A DNA stretch of 64,000 nt from Geothrix sp. 21YS21S-2 (lineage in GTDB: Bacteria; Acidobacteriota; Holophagae; Holophagales; Holophagaceae), in assembly GCF_030846775.1 (NCBI RefSeq), contig NZ_CP132910.1, positions 3,134,001-3,198,000 on the forward strand, in the 5' to 3' direction. The notes under the pieces were generated by a model. It did no database searches, had not been told where the DNA came from, and saw nothing but the letters and a program-made list of their open reading frames with translations. A program made the translations under genes and the position numbers. This document shows, one piece after another, positions 44,088 to 53,066 of the stretch. Within the stretch, counting starts at the first letter, position 1, and each line of letters begins with the position of its first letter.

Positions 44088-46319
44088 ATGAGCCACATGG
44101 AATCCAGCACCCCCATCGTCCGCTGCGAAGTGGACTTCACCAAGCGCACCGAGTACCACGAAGGCCTGGAGGCCATCAGGGCCGCCCACAAGCTCCTGGC
44201 CGAGGCGACCTTCACCCCCAGCCTCCCCGACAGGGGCTACACCAACCGCACCCTCTACGTGAACGTGGGCAGCCGGGAGATCATGGAGAAGCCCGTCACG
44301 CAGCAGATGAAGGACATCTTCCTGGGCGGGCGCGGCTTCGGCCTCTGGCACCTGTGGAACGCGGTCACCCCCGCCACCCGGTGGAACGACCCCGAGAACG
44401 AGATCATCATCAGCCCCGGCCCCGTCTCCGGCACCACCCAGTACGCGGGCAGCGGCAAGTCCCTGGTCGTGACCCTCTCCCCCCAGACCGATATCCCCGT
44501 GGACTCCAACGTGGGCGGCTACTTCGGACCCCTGCTCAAGTTCTCGGGCTTCGACGCCCTGGAGCTCCAGGGCAAGGCCGACCAGGACGTGATCCTCTTC
44601 ATCGACGGCCAGAAGGGCGTCATCCTCATCGAGGCCGCGCCCATGGAGCCCGTGGACAGCCACGTGCTGGCCGAGGTCCTCACCCGGATGTACGCCGAGA
44701 ACGACGAGGACCGCGTGAACATCTCCGTCGTCTCCACGGGCGCCGGCGCCGAGCACAGCCTCATCGGCATGCTGAACTTCTCCTGGTGGGACCACCGCCG
44801 GGGCTGCGTGCGCCTCAAGCAGGCCGGGCGCGGCGGCATCGGCACGGTGTTCCGGGACAAGCGGATCCGGGCGCTCGTGTGCCGCGGCCCCGTGGTCAAG
44901 GGCGGGCTGAACAACCCCGTGGACCCCGAGACCATCGCGAAGACCGGCATCAAGTTCCACAAGGAGATGCGCACCAACGACGACTCCCAGTGCAAGATGC
45001 GCCGCAACGGCACCGCGCACATCGTGGAGATCATGGACGCCTACGACCTCCTGCCCACCCACAACTTCCAGTACGGCTCCCACCCCGACACCCACAAGAT
45101 CGCCTCCCCCGTGTGGCAGGCGCGCTGCACCCAGGAGACGGTGGACGGATGCTGGTACGGGTGCTCCATGGCCTGCGCCAAGGGCGCCGACGGCGTCGTG
45201 CTCAAGACCGGCCCCTACAAGGGCCACATGGTCACCGTGGACGGCCCCGAGTACGAGAACGCCGCGGGCCTGGGCTCCAACGGCGGCGTCTTCGACCCCG
45301 ACTACCTCCTCGAACTGAACTTCTACTGCGACACCTACGGCGTCTGCACCATCACCTGGGGCACGCTGACCGCCTTCGTCATGGAGTGCTTCCAGCGCGG
45401 CATCCTCAACCTGGAACGCACCGGCGGCCTGGACCTCACCTGGGGCAACGCCGAAGCCGACCTGGAGATGATGCACCAGATGGCCCGCGGCGAAGGCTTC
45501 GGCATCATCGCCGGCCAGGGCATCCACAAGATGAAGGAGATCTTCGCGGCCAAGGGCTGGGGCGACCCCAAGCTCATGGCCGACATCGGCATGGAGTGCA
45601 AGGGCCTGGAGTACAGCCAGTACATGTCCAAGGAGTCCCTGGCCCAGCAGGGCGGCTACGCCCTCACCAACAAGGGCCCCCAGCACGACGAGGCCTGGCT
45701 GATCTTCATGGACATGGTGAACAAGCAGCTGCCCACGTTCGAGGACAAGGCCGAGGCGCTCTACTACTTCCCCCTGTTCCGCACCTGGTTCGGCCTCAAC
45801 GGCTTCTGCAAGCTCCCCTGGAACGACGTGGTCCCCTCCGACAACGCCTCCACCAGCGAACCCGCCAAGGTCCCCGAGCACGTGCAGAACTACGTGGACG
45901 TCTTCACCGCCACCACGGGCATCAGGATCGACAAGGACGAGCTGATCCGCCAGAGCGCCAAGGTCTACAACTTCCAGCGCATCTTCAACATCCGCATGGG
46001 CAAGGGCCTGCGCTCCTTCGACATCCCGCCGTACCGCTCCGTGGGCCCCGTCACCCGCGAGGAGTACGAGTCCCGCGCCGAGCGCTACGACAAGCAGATG
46101 GTGGAGGAGATCGGCGTGGATCCCGCGGGCAGGTCCGTCGACGAGAAGATCGCCATCACCCGCGACTACCGAATGAAGCGCTACAACAGCCTGGTGGACG
46201 CCGTCTACCTCCGCCGCGGCTGGACCCCCAACGGGGTGCCCACCCTGGCCCGCATCCAGGAACTGGGCCTGGACGTCTTCCCCGAAGTGGTCGAGATCGT
46301 CAAGAACCACGGCGGCTGA
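44088..46319 (+). CDS. Tungsten aldehyde:ferredoxin oxidoreductase family protein (AOR I, long form)
   Basis: 743 residues, longer than the usual 600-620. About 50 extra residues precede the AOR start (TNRTLYVNVGSREI). Pterin-binding regions are present (IFLGGRGFGLW, AGSGKSLVVTLSPQTDIPVDSNVGGYFG in parts). The cluster motif is Cys355-x3-Cys359-x3-Cys363 (CWYGCSMAC) rather than Cys-x2-Cys-x3-Cys, with the distal Cys in GFCKLPW. AOR-fold enzymes use a bis-pterin tungsten for aldehyde/acid conversion or, in the BamB branch, benzoyl-CoA reduction. Its own ferredoxin is upstream and a GG-tailed carrier downstream. Substrate unknown; it is not closely similar to AOR II. Confidence 0.88.
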   Translation: MSHMESSTPIVRCEVDFTKRTEYHEGLEAIRAAHKLLAEATFTPSLPDRGYTNRTLYVNVGSREIMEKPVTQQMKDIFLGGRGFGLWHLWNAVTPATRWNDPENEIIISPGPVSGTTQYAGSGKSLVVTLSPQTDIPVDSNVGGYFGPLLKFSGFDALELQGKADQDVILFIDGQKGVILIEAAPMEPVDSHVLAEVLTRMYAENDEDRVNISVVSTGAGAEHSLIGMLNFSWWDHRRGCVRLKQAGRGGIGTVFRDKRIRALVCRGPVVKGGLNNPVDPETIAKTGIKFHKEMRTNDDSQCKMRRNGTAHIVEIMDAYDLLPTHNFQYGSHPDTHKIASPVWQARCTQETVDGCWYGCSMACAKGADGVVLKTGPYKGHMVTVDGPEYENAAGLGSNGGVFDPDYLLELNFYCDTYGVCTITWGTLTAFVMECFQRGILNLERTGGLDLTWGNAEADLEMMHQMARGEGFGIIAGQGIHKMKEIFAAKGWGDPKLMADIGMECKGLEYSQYMSKESLAQQGGYALTNKGPQHDEAWLIFMDMVNKQLPTFEDKAEALYYFPLFRTWFGLNGFCKLPWNDVVPSDNASTSEPAKVPEHVQNYVDVFTATTGIRIDKDELIRQSAKVYNFQRIFNIRMGKGLRSFDIPPYRSVGPVTREEYESRAERYDKQMVEEIGVDPAGRSVDEKIAITRDYRMKRYNSLVDAVYLRRGWTPNGVPTLARIQELGLDVFPEVVEIVKNHGG

Positions 46320-46321
46320 CC

Positions 46322-46519
46322 GTGATCACCGTCAACGGCGACACGGCGGCGTGGACCCCCGGCATGACCGTCAAGGACGTGCTGACGCTGAAGAACTTCA
46401 AGTTCCCGCTCCTGGTCATCAAGCTGGACGACGCCCTGATCCAACCCAAGGACTACCCCACCACCCCCGTCCCCGACGGGGCGGTGGTGCAGGTGATCCA
46501 CCTCATGAGCGGCGGCTAG
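46322..46519 (+). CDS. ThiS/MoaD-type sulfur carrier next to AOR I
   Basis: 65 residues with a beta-grasp pattern (MITVNGDTAAWTPGMTVKDV) and the essential C-terminal Gly-Gly (HLMSGG). Such carriers donate sulfur via a C-terminal thiocarboxylate, for molybdopterin (MoaD) or thiazole (ThiS). The GTG start is 2 bases after the AOR I stop, and a longer frame upstream is only an overlap. Placement beside AOR suggests a role in tungsten pterin synthesis. Confidence 0.8.
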   Translation: MITVNGDTAAWTPGMTVKDVLTLKNFKFPLLVIKLDDALIQPKDYPTTPVPDGAVVQVIHLMSGG

Positions 46520-46791
46520 CCTCCGCCTCTCTGCGTGTGGGCCCGGAACCGGTCCATGAAGGCCGCCTCCTCCGCCGGGGCGTACCCGACGAAATCCAGC
46601 TCCACCCGCACCCGCTCCAGGGCCAGGACCCCGAGCGCCAGGGGCGGCAGGGCCGTGACCCGGACTACCCACGTCCGCGCCCCCTCGCCGCCCCGGTAGA
46701 CGTCCCCATCCTGGACGAAGGCCCCGCCCACCGCAGCCGGCAGGCAGCGTCGGAACTCGGCCGGCGACAGGGTCATTTCCAGGAGGACCAT
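46516..46791 (-). CDS. Small protein of unknown function, convergent to AOR I
   Basis: 91 residues, starts MVLLEMTLSPAEFRRCLP and ends in Gly. The predicted mix of strand and helix and the aromatic/charged pattern look like a folded protein, but I recognise no family. Its 3' end overlaps the carrier gene by 4 bases. The start codon has no strong ribosome-binding site; an in-frame ATG lies 5 codons later. Confidence 0.45.
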   Translation of the reverse strand: MVLLEMTLSPAEFRRCLPAAVGGAFVQDGDVYRGGEGARTWVVRVTALPPLALGVLALERVRVELDFVGYAPAEEAAFMDRFRAHTQRGGG

Positions 46792-47035
46792 GGGGGATTA
46801 TCTCCCGGAAGGAAAGGCGCTCCGCCCCGTTGGCGAGCCCGTCCGCCCGGATCGAGTAGGGTTTTTCTCCCGGGGGCCTTGCGAAGGGATGGGCGCGGGA
46901 TTAAATTTCGTTTTGAATTCTTTTTTGTTTCTTAATTTTTTCGCTTAACTATTCTCCGTCCATTTACCCCGCCGGTAACGGCTACCGGAATGGGGCGTTT
47001 CTCCCAGTTCAGATTAAAAATTATAGGAAATCATC

Positions 47036-48031
47036 ATGAATATCGACCCTCTTGGGTACAACGACGTTCAGGCCGGAATCACCGCCCTGGTCGAATCCGC
47101 ACGATCCACAGCCGCTCGGAGCGTCAACGCATTGATGACCGCCACCTACTGGGAGATTGGCAGGCGGATCGTCCATTTTGAACAGGGCGGAAGAGAGCAA
47201 GCCGCCTATGGCGAAACCCTTATTAAACGTCTCGCAGCCGACCTGACCAAGCGGTTCACACTCCCCTGGTCGGCCTATGTCCGGCTCTTGTCTGTCAACG
47301 ATTTATCAGAACGAATGTTTTATGAATCGGAGGCTCTCCGGGGAGGGTGGTCCGTTCGCCAACTGGATCGCCAAATAGAGAGCCGATTCTACGAACGCAC
47401 CTCCCGTGCAGACAGCAAGGCCATCCCGTTGGACAGTGGGATTCCAGGAACCGGTAACCCCTCGCCCCACGAGGCCATAAAGGACCCCTTTGTTCTCGAA
47501 TTCCTGAATCTGAAGGACGAATACTCCAAATCCGAACTCGAGGAAGCCCTCATCCAGCATCTCGCCGAATTCCTTCTGGAAATGGGGGATGATTTCGCGT
47601 TCGTGGGGCGCCAGCGGAGGCTTCGCCTCGATGACACCTGGTTCCGGGTGGACCTGCTCTTCTTCCATCGCAAGCTGAAGGCCCTGGTGGTGATCGACAT
47701 CAAGGACAGCCGGTTCAGCCATGCCGATGCGGGCCAGATGCACATGTATTTGAACTATGTCCGTGGGCATGGGATGCGCGAGGGGGAGAACCCCCCGGTG
47801 GGCCTCATCCTATGCACCGGGAAGGGCGCGGAGGAGGCCCATTACGCTCTCGACAACCTGCCCAGCACGATTCTGGCGGCAAGGTACCCGGCCGAGTTGC
47901 CGGATGAGGGGCGGCTCGTGAAGGAACTCGAACCGACGAGGCTCGCCCTGGAAACTCGGCCCAGGCCCCCGCCTCCCCGAGGCTCCGGGCGACGCTCCGC
48001 CCTACTCCCTGGAGATTCGCATCAGCCCTGA
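47036..48031 (+). CDS. DUF1016/PDDEXK nuclease-family (YhcG-like) protein with internal deletion
   Basis: 331 residues. N-terminal DUF1016 helices (TATYWEIGRRIVHFEQGG), then a jump from ADLTKRF straight to TLPWSAYVRLLSV, then the nuclease domain (GDDFAFVGRQRRL, VDLLFFHRKLKALVVIDIK). Intact relatives have about 40-60 more residues between ADLTKRFG and LPWS (the region with a FSRSNL-type stretch), so this looks like an in-frame deletion. The family often sits in defence loci; here it stands alone. The last 25 residues run into the convergent gene (30-base overlap) and are atypical. It may be a degraded remnant. Confidence 0.75.
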   Translation: MNIDPLGYNDVQAGITALVESARSTAARSVNALMTATYWEIGRRIVHFEQGGREQAAYGETLIKRLAADLTKRFTLPWSAYVRLLSVNDLSERMFYESEALRGGWSVRQLDRQIESRFYERTSRADSKAIPLDSGIPGTGNPSPHEAIKDPFVLEFLNLKDEYSKSELEEALIQHLAEFLLEMGDDFAFVGRQRRLRLDDTWFRVDLLFFHRKLKALVVIDIKDSRFSHADAGQMHMYLNYVRGHGMREGENPPVGLILCTGKGAEEAHYALDNLPSTILAARYPAELPDEGRLVKELEPTRLALETRPRPPPPRGSGRRSALLPGDSHQP

Positions 48032-49489
48032 CTGGACCAGGACGTACAGTGCCCCGTCCTGCCCAAAGGCCAGGTCCCTCATCTCCTGCTCGAAGCCGCT
48101 GGCGAAAAGGCTCACGTTCCCGCTGGCCAGATGGAGGCGGGCCACCCATCCTCCGACGAGATCGCCAAAGTAGTAGCTCCCCTTGTAGGCCGCGGGCCAG
48201 GTGGAGGATGGAGGGTCGAAGGCGGCGCCCAGGATGGCCTGCCCCACCAGGAAGGTGCCCGTGCTGGCCGGCTGGCCCGGAGGGATGCCTGAATGGCCAT
48301 AGGCGAACAGGGGGGTCGTGAAACCCGGCGTGGTCGTGGGACCCTCGGTGGAAGGCCACCCGTAGTTGGCGCCCGCGGCGCCCAGATCCACCTCCTCCCA
48401 GGTGGACTGGCCCACATCGTTGATGTGCATGCGGGAGGTCCCGGGCTGGAAGGCGAAGGTGAAGGGATTGCGCAGGCCCAGGGCCCAGATGGCCCGGTTG
48501 CCTTCCGTGGCGGTGCCGTAGAAGGGGTTGTCCGGTGGGATGGATCCGTCCGCGTTGTAGCGGAGGATCTTGCCCAGCGGGCTGGAGAGGGAGGGCGCGT
48601 TGGCGCCCACCCTGTTCTCGCCCACCCCCACATAGAGCTTGCCGTCCGGCCCGAAATGGAGCGCGCCGCCATTGTGGTTGTCCGCCACCAGGGCCGGAAG
48701 CTCCACCAGGATCGTCTCGCTTCCGGCGAGCATGCGGTCCGGGTTGCCCGGGTCCGCGGCAAGCCTGCTGACGCGGTTGTGGATCACGGGGGAGGTGGCG
48801 GTGTAGTAGACGTAGAGGTATCCGTTGGCGTCAAAGGCCGGGTCGAACGTCACCCCCAGAAGTCCGCGCTCCCCCGAGGCCGTGGCAGGGAGGGTGGCGA
48901 AGGGCGCGGCAAGGAGGCTTCCATTCTTGTAGATCCGGAGCGCCCCGGCCTGTTCACACACGAAGATCCGCCCGTCGGGCGCCGCGCCCAGGGCCGTGGC
49001 GCTAGACAGCGTGCCGGGAAGCGAGGTCAGGGTGAAGCCCGCCGGCAGGGCGGCTCTGCCCCCGAATGCCACCACGGCCTTGGACCAGGGGCTGGCATTT
49101 CCAGCCGCATCCCGGCTGCGGGCCCCGACCACGTGCTGGCCGGCAGCATAGACGCCGGTGTCCGGCAGGGTGAACGTGTAGGGCGCCTGGGTCGCGGTGC
49201 CCAGATCCGCCCCGTCCAGCTGGAAATCCACTCCCGCCACGCCCACATCGTCCGTGGCCGTGGCCGCCAGCGTCACCGCCCCGCTGAGTCCGGTGGCGAA
49301 GGAGCCGGGGAAGGTCAGGGCGCAGACCGGGGGCGTGGTGTCGGATGAGGGCGTCGGGGGAGGCGTGGGAGGGGGCGTCGCGGGTGGGGGGGCAGGCGTG
49401 GGATTGGACGGGGCGGCGGGGCTCGAGGACCCACAACCGAGGGAAAGAACGGGAGGAACCAGCAGGATGGCGAACACCAGACGGCGCAT
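48002..49489 (-). CDS. Lipoprotein PQQ-type glucose/sorbosone dehydrogenase family
   Basis: 495 residues. A lipoprotein signal (VPPVLSLGC) and a Pro/Thr linker lead to an Ig-like domain (residues 60-150, CALTFPGSFATGLSGAVTL), then a six-bladed propeller of the GSDH family (residues 155-490: GERGLLGVTFDPAFDANGYLYVYYT in parts, HNGGALHFGPDGKLYVGVGE, WALGLRNPF). Relatives oxidise sugars with PQQ or a quinone. The ATG at 49489 has GGAGG 6 bases upstream. Whether PQQ is bound cannot be decided from sequence. It lies between the two AOR clusters without obvious link. Confidence 0.88.
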   Translation of the reverse strand: MRRLVFAILLVPPVLSLGCGSSSPAAPSNPTPAPPPATPPPTPPPTPSSDTTPPVCALTFPGSFATGLSGAVTLAATATDDVGVAGVDFQLDGADLGTATQAPYTFTLPDTGVYAAGQHVVGARSRDAAGNASPWSKAVVAFGGRAALPAGFTLTSLPGTLSSATALGAAPDGRIFVCEQAGALRIYKNGSLLAAPFATLPATASGERGLLGVTFDPAFDANGYLYVYYTATSPVIHNRVSRLAADPGNPDRMLAGSETILVELPALVADNHNGGALHFGPDGKLYVGVGENRVGANAPSLSSPLGKILRYNADGSIPPDNPFYGTATEGNRAIWALGLRNPFTFAFQPGTSRMHINDVGQSTWEEVDLGAAGANYGWPSTEGPTTTPGFTTPLFAYGHSGIPPGQPASTGTFLVGQAILGAAFDPPSSTWPAAYKGSYYFGDLVGGWVARLHLASGNVSLFASGFEQEMRDLAFGQDGALYVLVQSGLMRISRE

Positions 49490-49711
49490 GGAAGCCTCCA
49501 GGGCATCACCCGACCTTACACGTGCTGGAAAAAAATGAATAATGCCAAATTTTTGATTTGAATTGACAAGGCTTATCCAACAGGCAAGCACTCGCCCGAA
49601 CAGCAGTCGTTTGCCAGCCCCAGGCGCTCCGGCCGCGCGGGGCTGCGGAACCGATGCCCCACCCGGAAGCCGGAGGAGGCGGGTGTCCCGACCGGGCTCC
49701 CTGGCTGCGGG

Positions 49712-49966
49712 TCAGCCTCCGCCCACGGGCGGCCAGATGGCCAGCACGTCCCCCTCCGCCAGGACCTTGCCGGCCAGCGCCTCCGGCGCCACGTAGGTGC
49801 CGTTCACCAGCACCAGGGTGCACAGCGCCGGGGGCACCCGGAAGGCCTCGATCACGCCCAGCACCGTCGCCCCCGCCTGCACCTCCACCGCGGCCTGGTG
49901 GGACCTGCGGGCCTCCGGCGGAAGGTGGACGGAGAGGGTGGCGAAGAGCTTGAGGGTGATGTTCAT
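49712..49966 (-). CDS. MoaD/ThiS-type sulfur carrier of the AOR II operon
   Basis: 84 residues: MNITLKLFATLSVHLPPEAR, a central TVLGVIEAF helix and the C-terminal VGGG. Last gene of the ferredoxin-AOR-FAD-carrier operon; the ATG overlaps the FAD oxidoreductase stop (ATGA). Probable sulfur donor for the dithiolene of the tungsten pterin. Distinct in sequence from the carrier of AOR I. Confidence 0.85.
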   Translation of the reverse strand: MNITLKLFATLSVHLPPEARRSHQAAVEVQAGATVLGVIEAFRVPPALCTLVLVNGTYVAPEALAGKVLAEGDVLAIWPPVGGG

Positions 49967-51204
49967 GCCTTCTGCGCGCAGGCCAGGTAGGCCTCCATGA
50001 GCTGGGTTGGGTTCTTTCGCAGGCGTTCCTTCCAGGGGCCGAGGCGCACCCTCCCCTCGATGAGGCCCCGGACCACGCCGATGTGATCCGTGTGGCCCAC
50101 CGCGTTGGCGCCCACCAGGCGGTCCCCCAGGAATTCCAGCTTCAGGTAGCGGTAGCGGTCCGGGTCGGACACCTCCACGGAATCGCCGCCGGGCAGCCCC
50201 TGCCACGCCCCGAAGGAGGAGGACTTGAGACCCAGGGTGTCCAGGACGTTGAACGGGAAGGTGCCCCGGCTCGCGGCCCGCCGGCCGGCCATGTTCAGGG
50301 CCGCGATGCGCCCCTGCTCCACGGCGTTGGGCTGGATGGCGTTCACGGAGCGCTCCCCGGTGACGACGTCCACGAACTCCGCGGCGTCGCCGGCTGCGTA
50401 GATCCCGGGCACCGAGGTGGCCATGCCCGCGTCCACGAGGATCCCCGAGTCCACCTGGACCCCGGTGCCCGCCAGGAACTCGACGGCGGGCTTGACGCCC
50501 ACAAGGCAGAGATACAGATCGGCCGGGAGGACCTCCCCGCCCGGCAGGTGGACGCCGAGGTGGCCGTTCTCCGCCGTGATCGCCCCGGGCAGGGTCTCTA
50601 CGCGGATCTTCACGCCCTTCGACTCGCACCAGCGCCGGATCAGGGCGCTGGAGGGAGGGTTCATCATGCGCGACACCATGCGCCCGCTGCGCACGAGGAT
50701 CGTGAGGTCCACCCGCAGGGACACGAGGCCCTGCATGATGATGCACCCCACGAACCCCGCGCCCATCTGCACCACGCGGGTGCCGGGCCCGGCCTTGCGC
50801 AGGAGGTCCCGGGCGTCCTCCAGGGTCCAGCAGGTGTGGACCCCGGGGAGGTCGATACCGGGGATCCTCTGCAGGGTTGGCCTCGAGCCGGTGGCCACCA
50901 GGAGGCGGTCGTAGGCGAGGGCGCGGCCGCCCTCCAGGAGCACCTGCGAGGCGCCCGGGTCCACGCTTCGGACCCGGCCCCCCACAACGTCGATGCCCAG
51001 GTTCCGGTAGTGGTCCTCCCCGGGGCGGATGCGCAGCCCCGTCTCCCGGATCTTCCCGGCCAGCAGGTAGGGGATCGCCATGCGGGCATAGGGGATCTCC
51101 CCCTCGCCCTCGATGAGGGTGACCGAACCCGCGGGATCGGCCCTGCGGAGGGTCTCGGCGGCGGTGACGCCGGCGGGGCCGGCGCCGATGATGACGTGGC
51201 GCAT
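49963..51204 (-). CDS. aorC: FAD-dependent NAD(P)H oxidoreductase, AorC-like
   Basis: 413 residues. FAD site GAGPAG at residues 7-12, NAD(P) site GAGFVG near 148-153 and the second FAD site GIYAAGDAAEF near 268. It belongs to the pyridine nucleotide-disulfide oxidoreductase fold without a redox disulfide. In the AorABC type described for Aromatoleum, this subunit passes electrons between NAD and the Fe-S/tungsten subunits. Size, order and spacing (1 base from the AOR stop) all fit that model. Confidence 0.87.
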   Translation of the reverse strand: MRHVIIGAGPAGVTAAETLRRADPAGSVTLIEGEGEIPYARMAIPYLLAGKIRETGLRIRPGEDHYRNLGIDVVGGRVRSVDPGASQVLLEGGRALAYDRLLVATGSRPTLQRIPGIDLPGVHTCWTLEDARDLLRKAGPGTRVVQMGAGFVGCIIMQGLVSLRVDLTILVRSGRMVSRMMNPPSSALIRRWCESKGVKIRVETLPGAITAENGHLGVHLPGGEVLPADLYLCLVGVKPAVEFLAGTGVQVDSGILVDAGMATSVPGIYAAGDAAEFVDVVTGERSVNAIQPNAVEQGRIAALNMAGRRAASRGTFPFNVLDTLGLKSSSFGAWQGLPGGDSVEVSDPDRYRYLKLEFLGDRLVGANAVGHTDHIGVVRGLIEGRVRLGPWKERLRKNPTQLMEAYLACAQKA

Positions 51205-51205
51205 G

Positions 51206-53056
51206 CTACAGCCCCAGGCGCGCGACGGTCTCGGGAGTGGGCACTCCCTCGGGGGTCCAGCCCCGCACCTGGTAGTACTCGGGCAGCATCTTCCCGAGCT
51301 CGGCGACCCTGCCCTTCATGGGACCGGTCTTGGCGGGCTCGGTGAGCAGGCGCGGCGGCAGGGTGTCGTCCTTGCCGGTCAGACCCGCTGCCAGGTTGAA
51401 GGTGCGTTCGAGGTTCCACACCCGCTCGCCCAGGAGCATGAGGTTCTCCAGGGAGTAGTCCCCGCCCAGCGCGGGCTGGATCATGGACTGGATGTCCGGA
51501 CCGCCCCACGCGAAGGTGGTGAACAGGCAGATGCCCGCGGAGTCCACCACGGCCGTCAGATCCTGGAAGGCCTTGAGCATGGGGGCCTTGCCCTCGGTGG
51601 CGCCGGGATCCATCTTCACGGGGATGCCCAGCACTTCGGGGGAGACCATGTAGCCGCGCACGTGGCAGGCGCCGCGGTTGCTGGTGGCGTACTCCAGGGC
51701 CATGCCCTGCAGGCCGCGGCCGTCGTAGGCGGGGAATTCCTGCCCCTTGACCGACATGGACAGGTCGGGGCGGCCGTAGGTGGAGCACAGCACCCGGGAA
51801 CCCAGGCCGATGATCTTGCCGAAGCCCACGCCCTGCGCCGTCATCTCGGAGAGTTTCACCAGGGCCTCGGCGCTGCCCCAGGTCAGTTCGAGGCCCACCT
51901 CCTCCTTCTTCAGGAGGCCCAGCTCGTACAGCTCCATGGCCGCGCCGATGGTGGTGCCCAGCGTGATGGGGTCGAAGCCGTCCTCGTTGCACAGGAAGTT
52001 GGCGTAGGTGAGGGCCTCCAGGTCCGACACGCCGCAGGCGGCGCCCAGGGCCCAGGCGGCCTCGTACTCCACGCCCCCGGAGGCGCCGTGATAGGTGGGC
52101 TTGTCCTTCACCGAGAAGTGGCTCGTGTCCATCTTCGAGATGCGGCCGCAGCCGATGGTGCACGCGAAGCACGCGTTGCGGTTGATGAGGTTGGGCTTGC
52201 CATCGGTGTCGCGGGGAGCGTGCATCGCCTCGCCTGAGATGGCGTGGGCGCCTTCGAACTGGATGTCCCGGTGGTTGCGGGTGGGCAGTGCGCCCACTTC
52301 ATTGATGACGTTCATGAGCACCTGGGTGCCGTATGTCGGCAGTCCCTGGCCCGTGACGCCGTTGCCCGCGAGCACGGCCTTGGCGGCGGCCACGGCCTTG
52401 AAGAAGCCCTCGGGATCGGCGGGCGCGTAGGCGTCGGTGCGGGTGCCCCGGATCGCGACGGCCTTGAGGTTCTTGGAGCCCATGACGGCCCCCACCCCGG
52501 AGCGGCCCGCGGCGCGGTGCAGGTCATTGACGATGCCCGCGAAGAGGACGCCGTTCTCGCCGGCCCGGCCGATACTGGCCACGCGCAGCTGCGGGTCCTG
52601 GTGGGTGTGCTTGATCAGCTCCTCCGTGTCCCAGCACGTGCGGCCCCACAGGTGGGCGGCATCCAGGAGCCGGGCGTCGTCGTTCTCCAGGAGGAGGTAC
52701 ACGGGCTTTTCGGATTTGCCCTCGAAGATGATCATGTCGTAGCCCGCGAACTTCATCTCGGCGCCGAAGTAGCCGCCGGAGTTCGAGCAGGCGATGGCGC
52801 CCGTGAGGGGCCCCTTGGTGACCACCGAGTAGCGCCCCCCGGTGCTGGCGGAGGTTCCCGTCAGGGGTCCCGTGGCGAAGATGAGCTTGTTGCCCTCGGC
52901 CAGGGGGAGGACCTTGGGGTCCGTCTCCTCCACCAGGTACTTGGTGGCCAGGCCGCGCTGGCCCAGGTACTGCCGGGCCCACTCGAGGTTCAGGGGCTCG
53001 GCCTGGCAGGTGCCGGCCGTGAGGTTCACGCGAAGGATCTTCTTGGTCCAGGTCAT
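51206..53056 (-). CDS. aorB: Tungsten aldehyde:ferredoxin oxidoreductase (AOR II), AorB-like
   Basis: 616 residues, the standard AOR size. N-terminus KKILRVNLTAGTC; pterin regions LGQRGLATKYL and GGRYSVVTKGPLTGAIACSNSGGYFG in parts; [4Fe-4S] motif Cys-x2-Cys-x3-Cys in NACFACTIGCGR near residue 297 and the distal Cys in TVVDSAGICLFTTF. The bis-pterin tungsten centre oxidises aldehydes to acids (or the reverse). It is preceded by its ferredoxin and followed by FAD and carrier genes. Confidence 0.93.
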   Translation of the reverse strand: MTWTKKILRVNLTAGTCQAEPLNLEWARQYLGQRGLATKYLVEETDPKVLPLAEGNKLIFATGPLTGTSASTGGRYSVVTKGPLTGAIACSNSGGYFGAEMKFAGYDMIIFEGKSEKPVYLLLENDDARLLDAAHLWGRTCWDTEELIKHTHQDPQLRVASIGRAGENGVLFAGIVNDLHRAAGRSGVGAVMGSKNLKAVAIRGTRTDAYAPADPEGFFKAVAAAKAVLAGNGVTGQGLPTYGTQVLMNVINEVGALPTRNHRDIQFEGAHAISGEAMHAPRDTDGKPNLINRNACFACTIGCGRISKMDTSHFSVKDKPTYHGASGGVEYEAAWALGAACGVSDLEALTYANFLCNEDGFDPITLGTTIGAAMELYELGLLKKEEVGLELTWGSAEALVKLSEMTAQGVGFGKIIGLGSRVLCSTYGRPDLSMSVKGQEFPAYDGRGLQGMALEYATSNRGACHVRGYMVSPEVLGIPVKMDPGATEGKAPMLKAFQDLTAVVDSAGICLFTTFAWGGPDIQSMIQPALGGDYSLENLMLLGERVWNLERTFNLAAGLTGKDDTLPPRLLTEPAKTGPMKGRVAELGKMLPEYYQVRGWTPEGVPTPETVARLGL

Positions 53057-53066
53057 GGTCGCCTCC

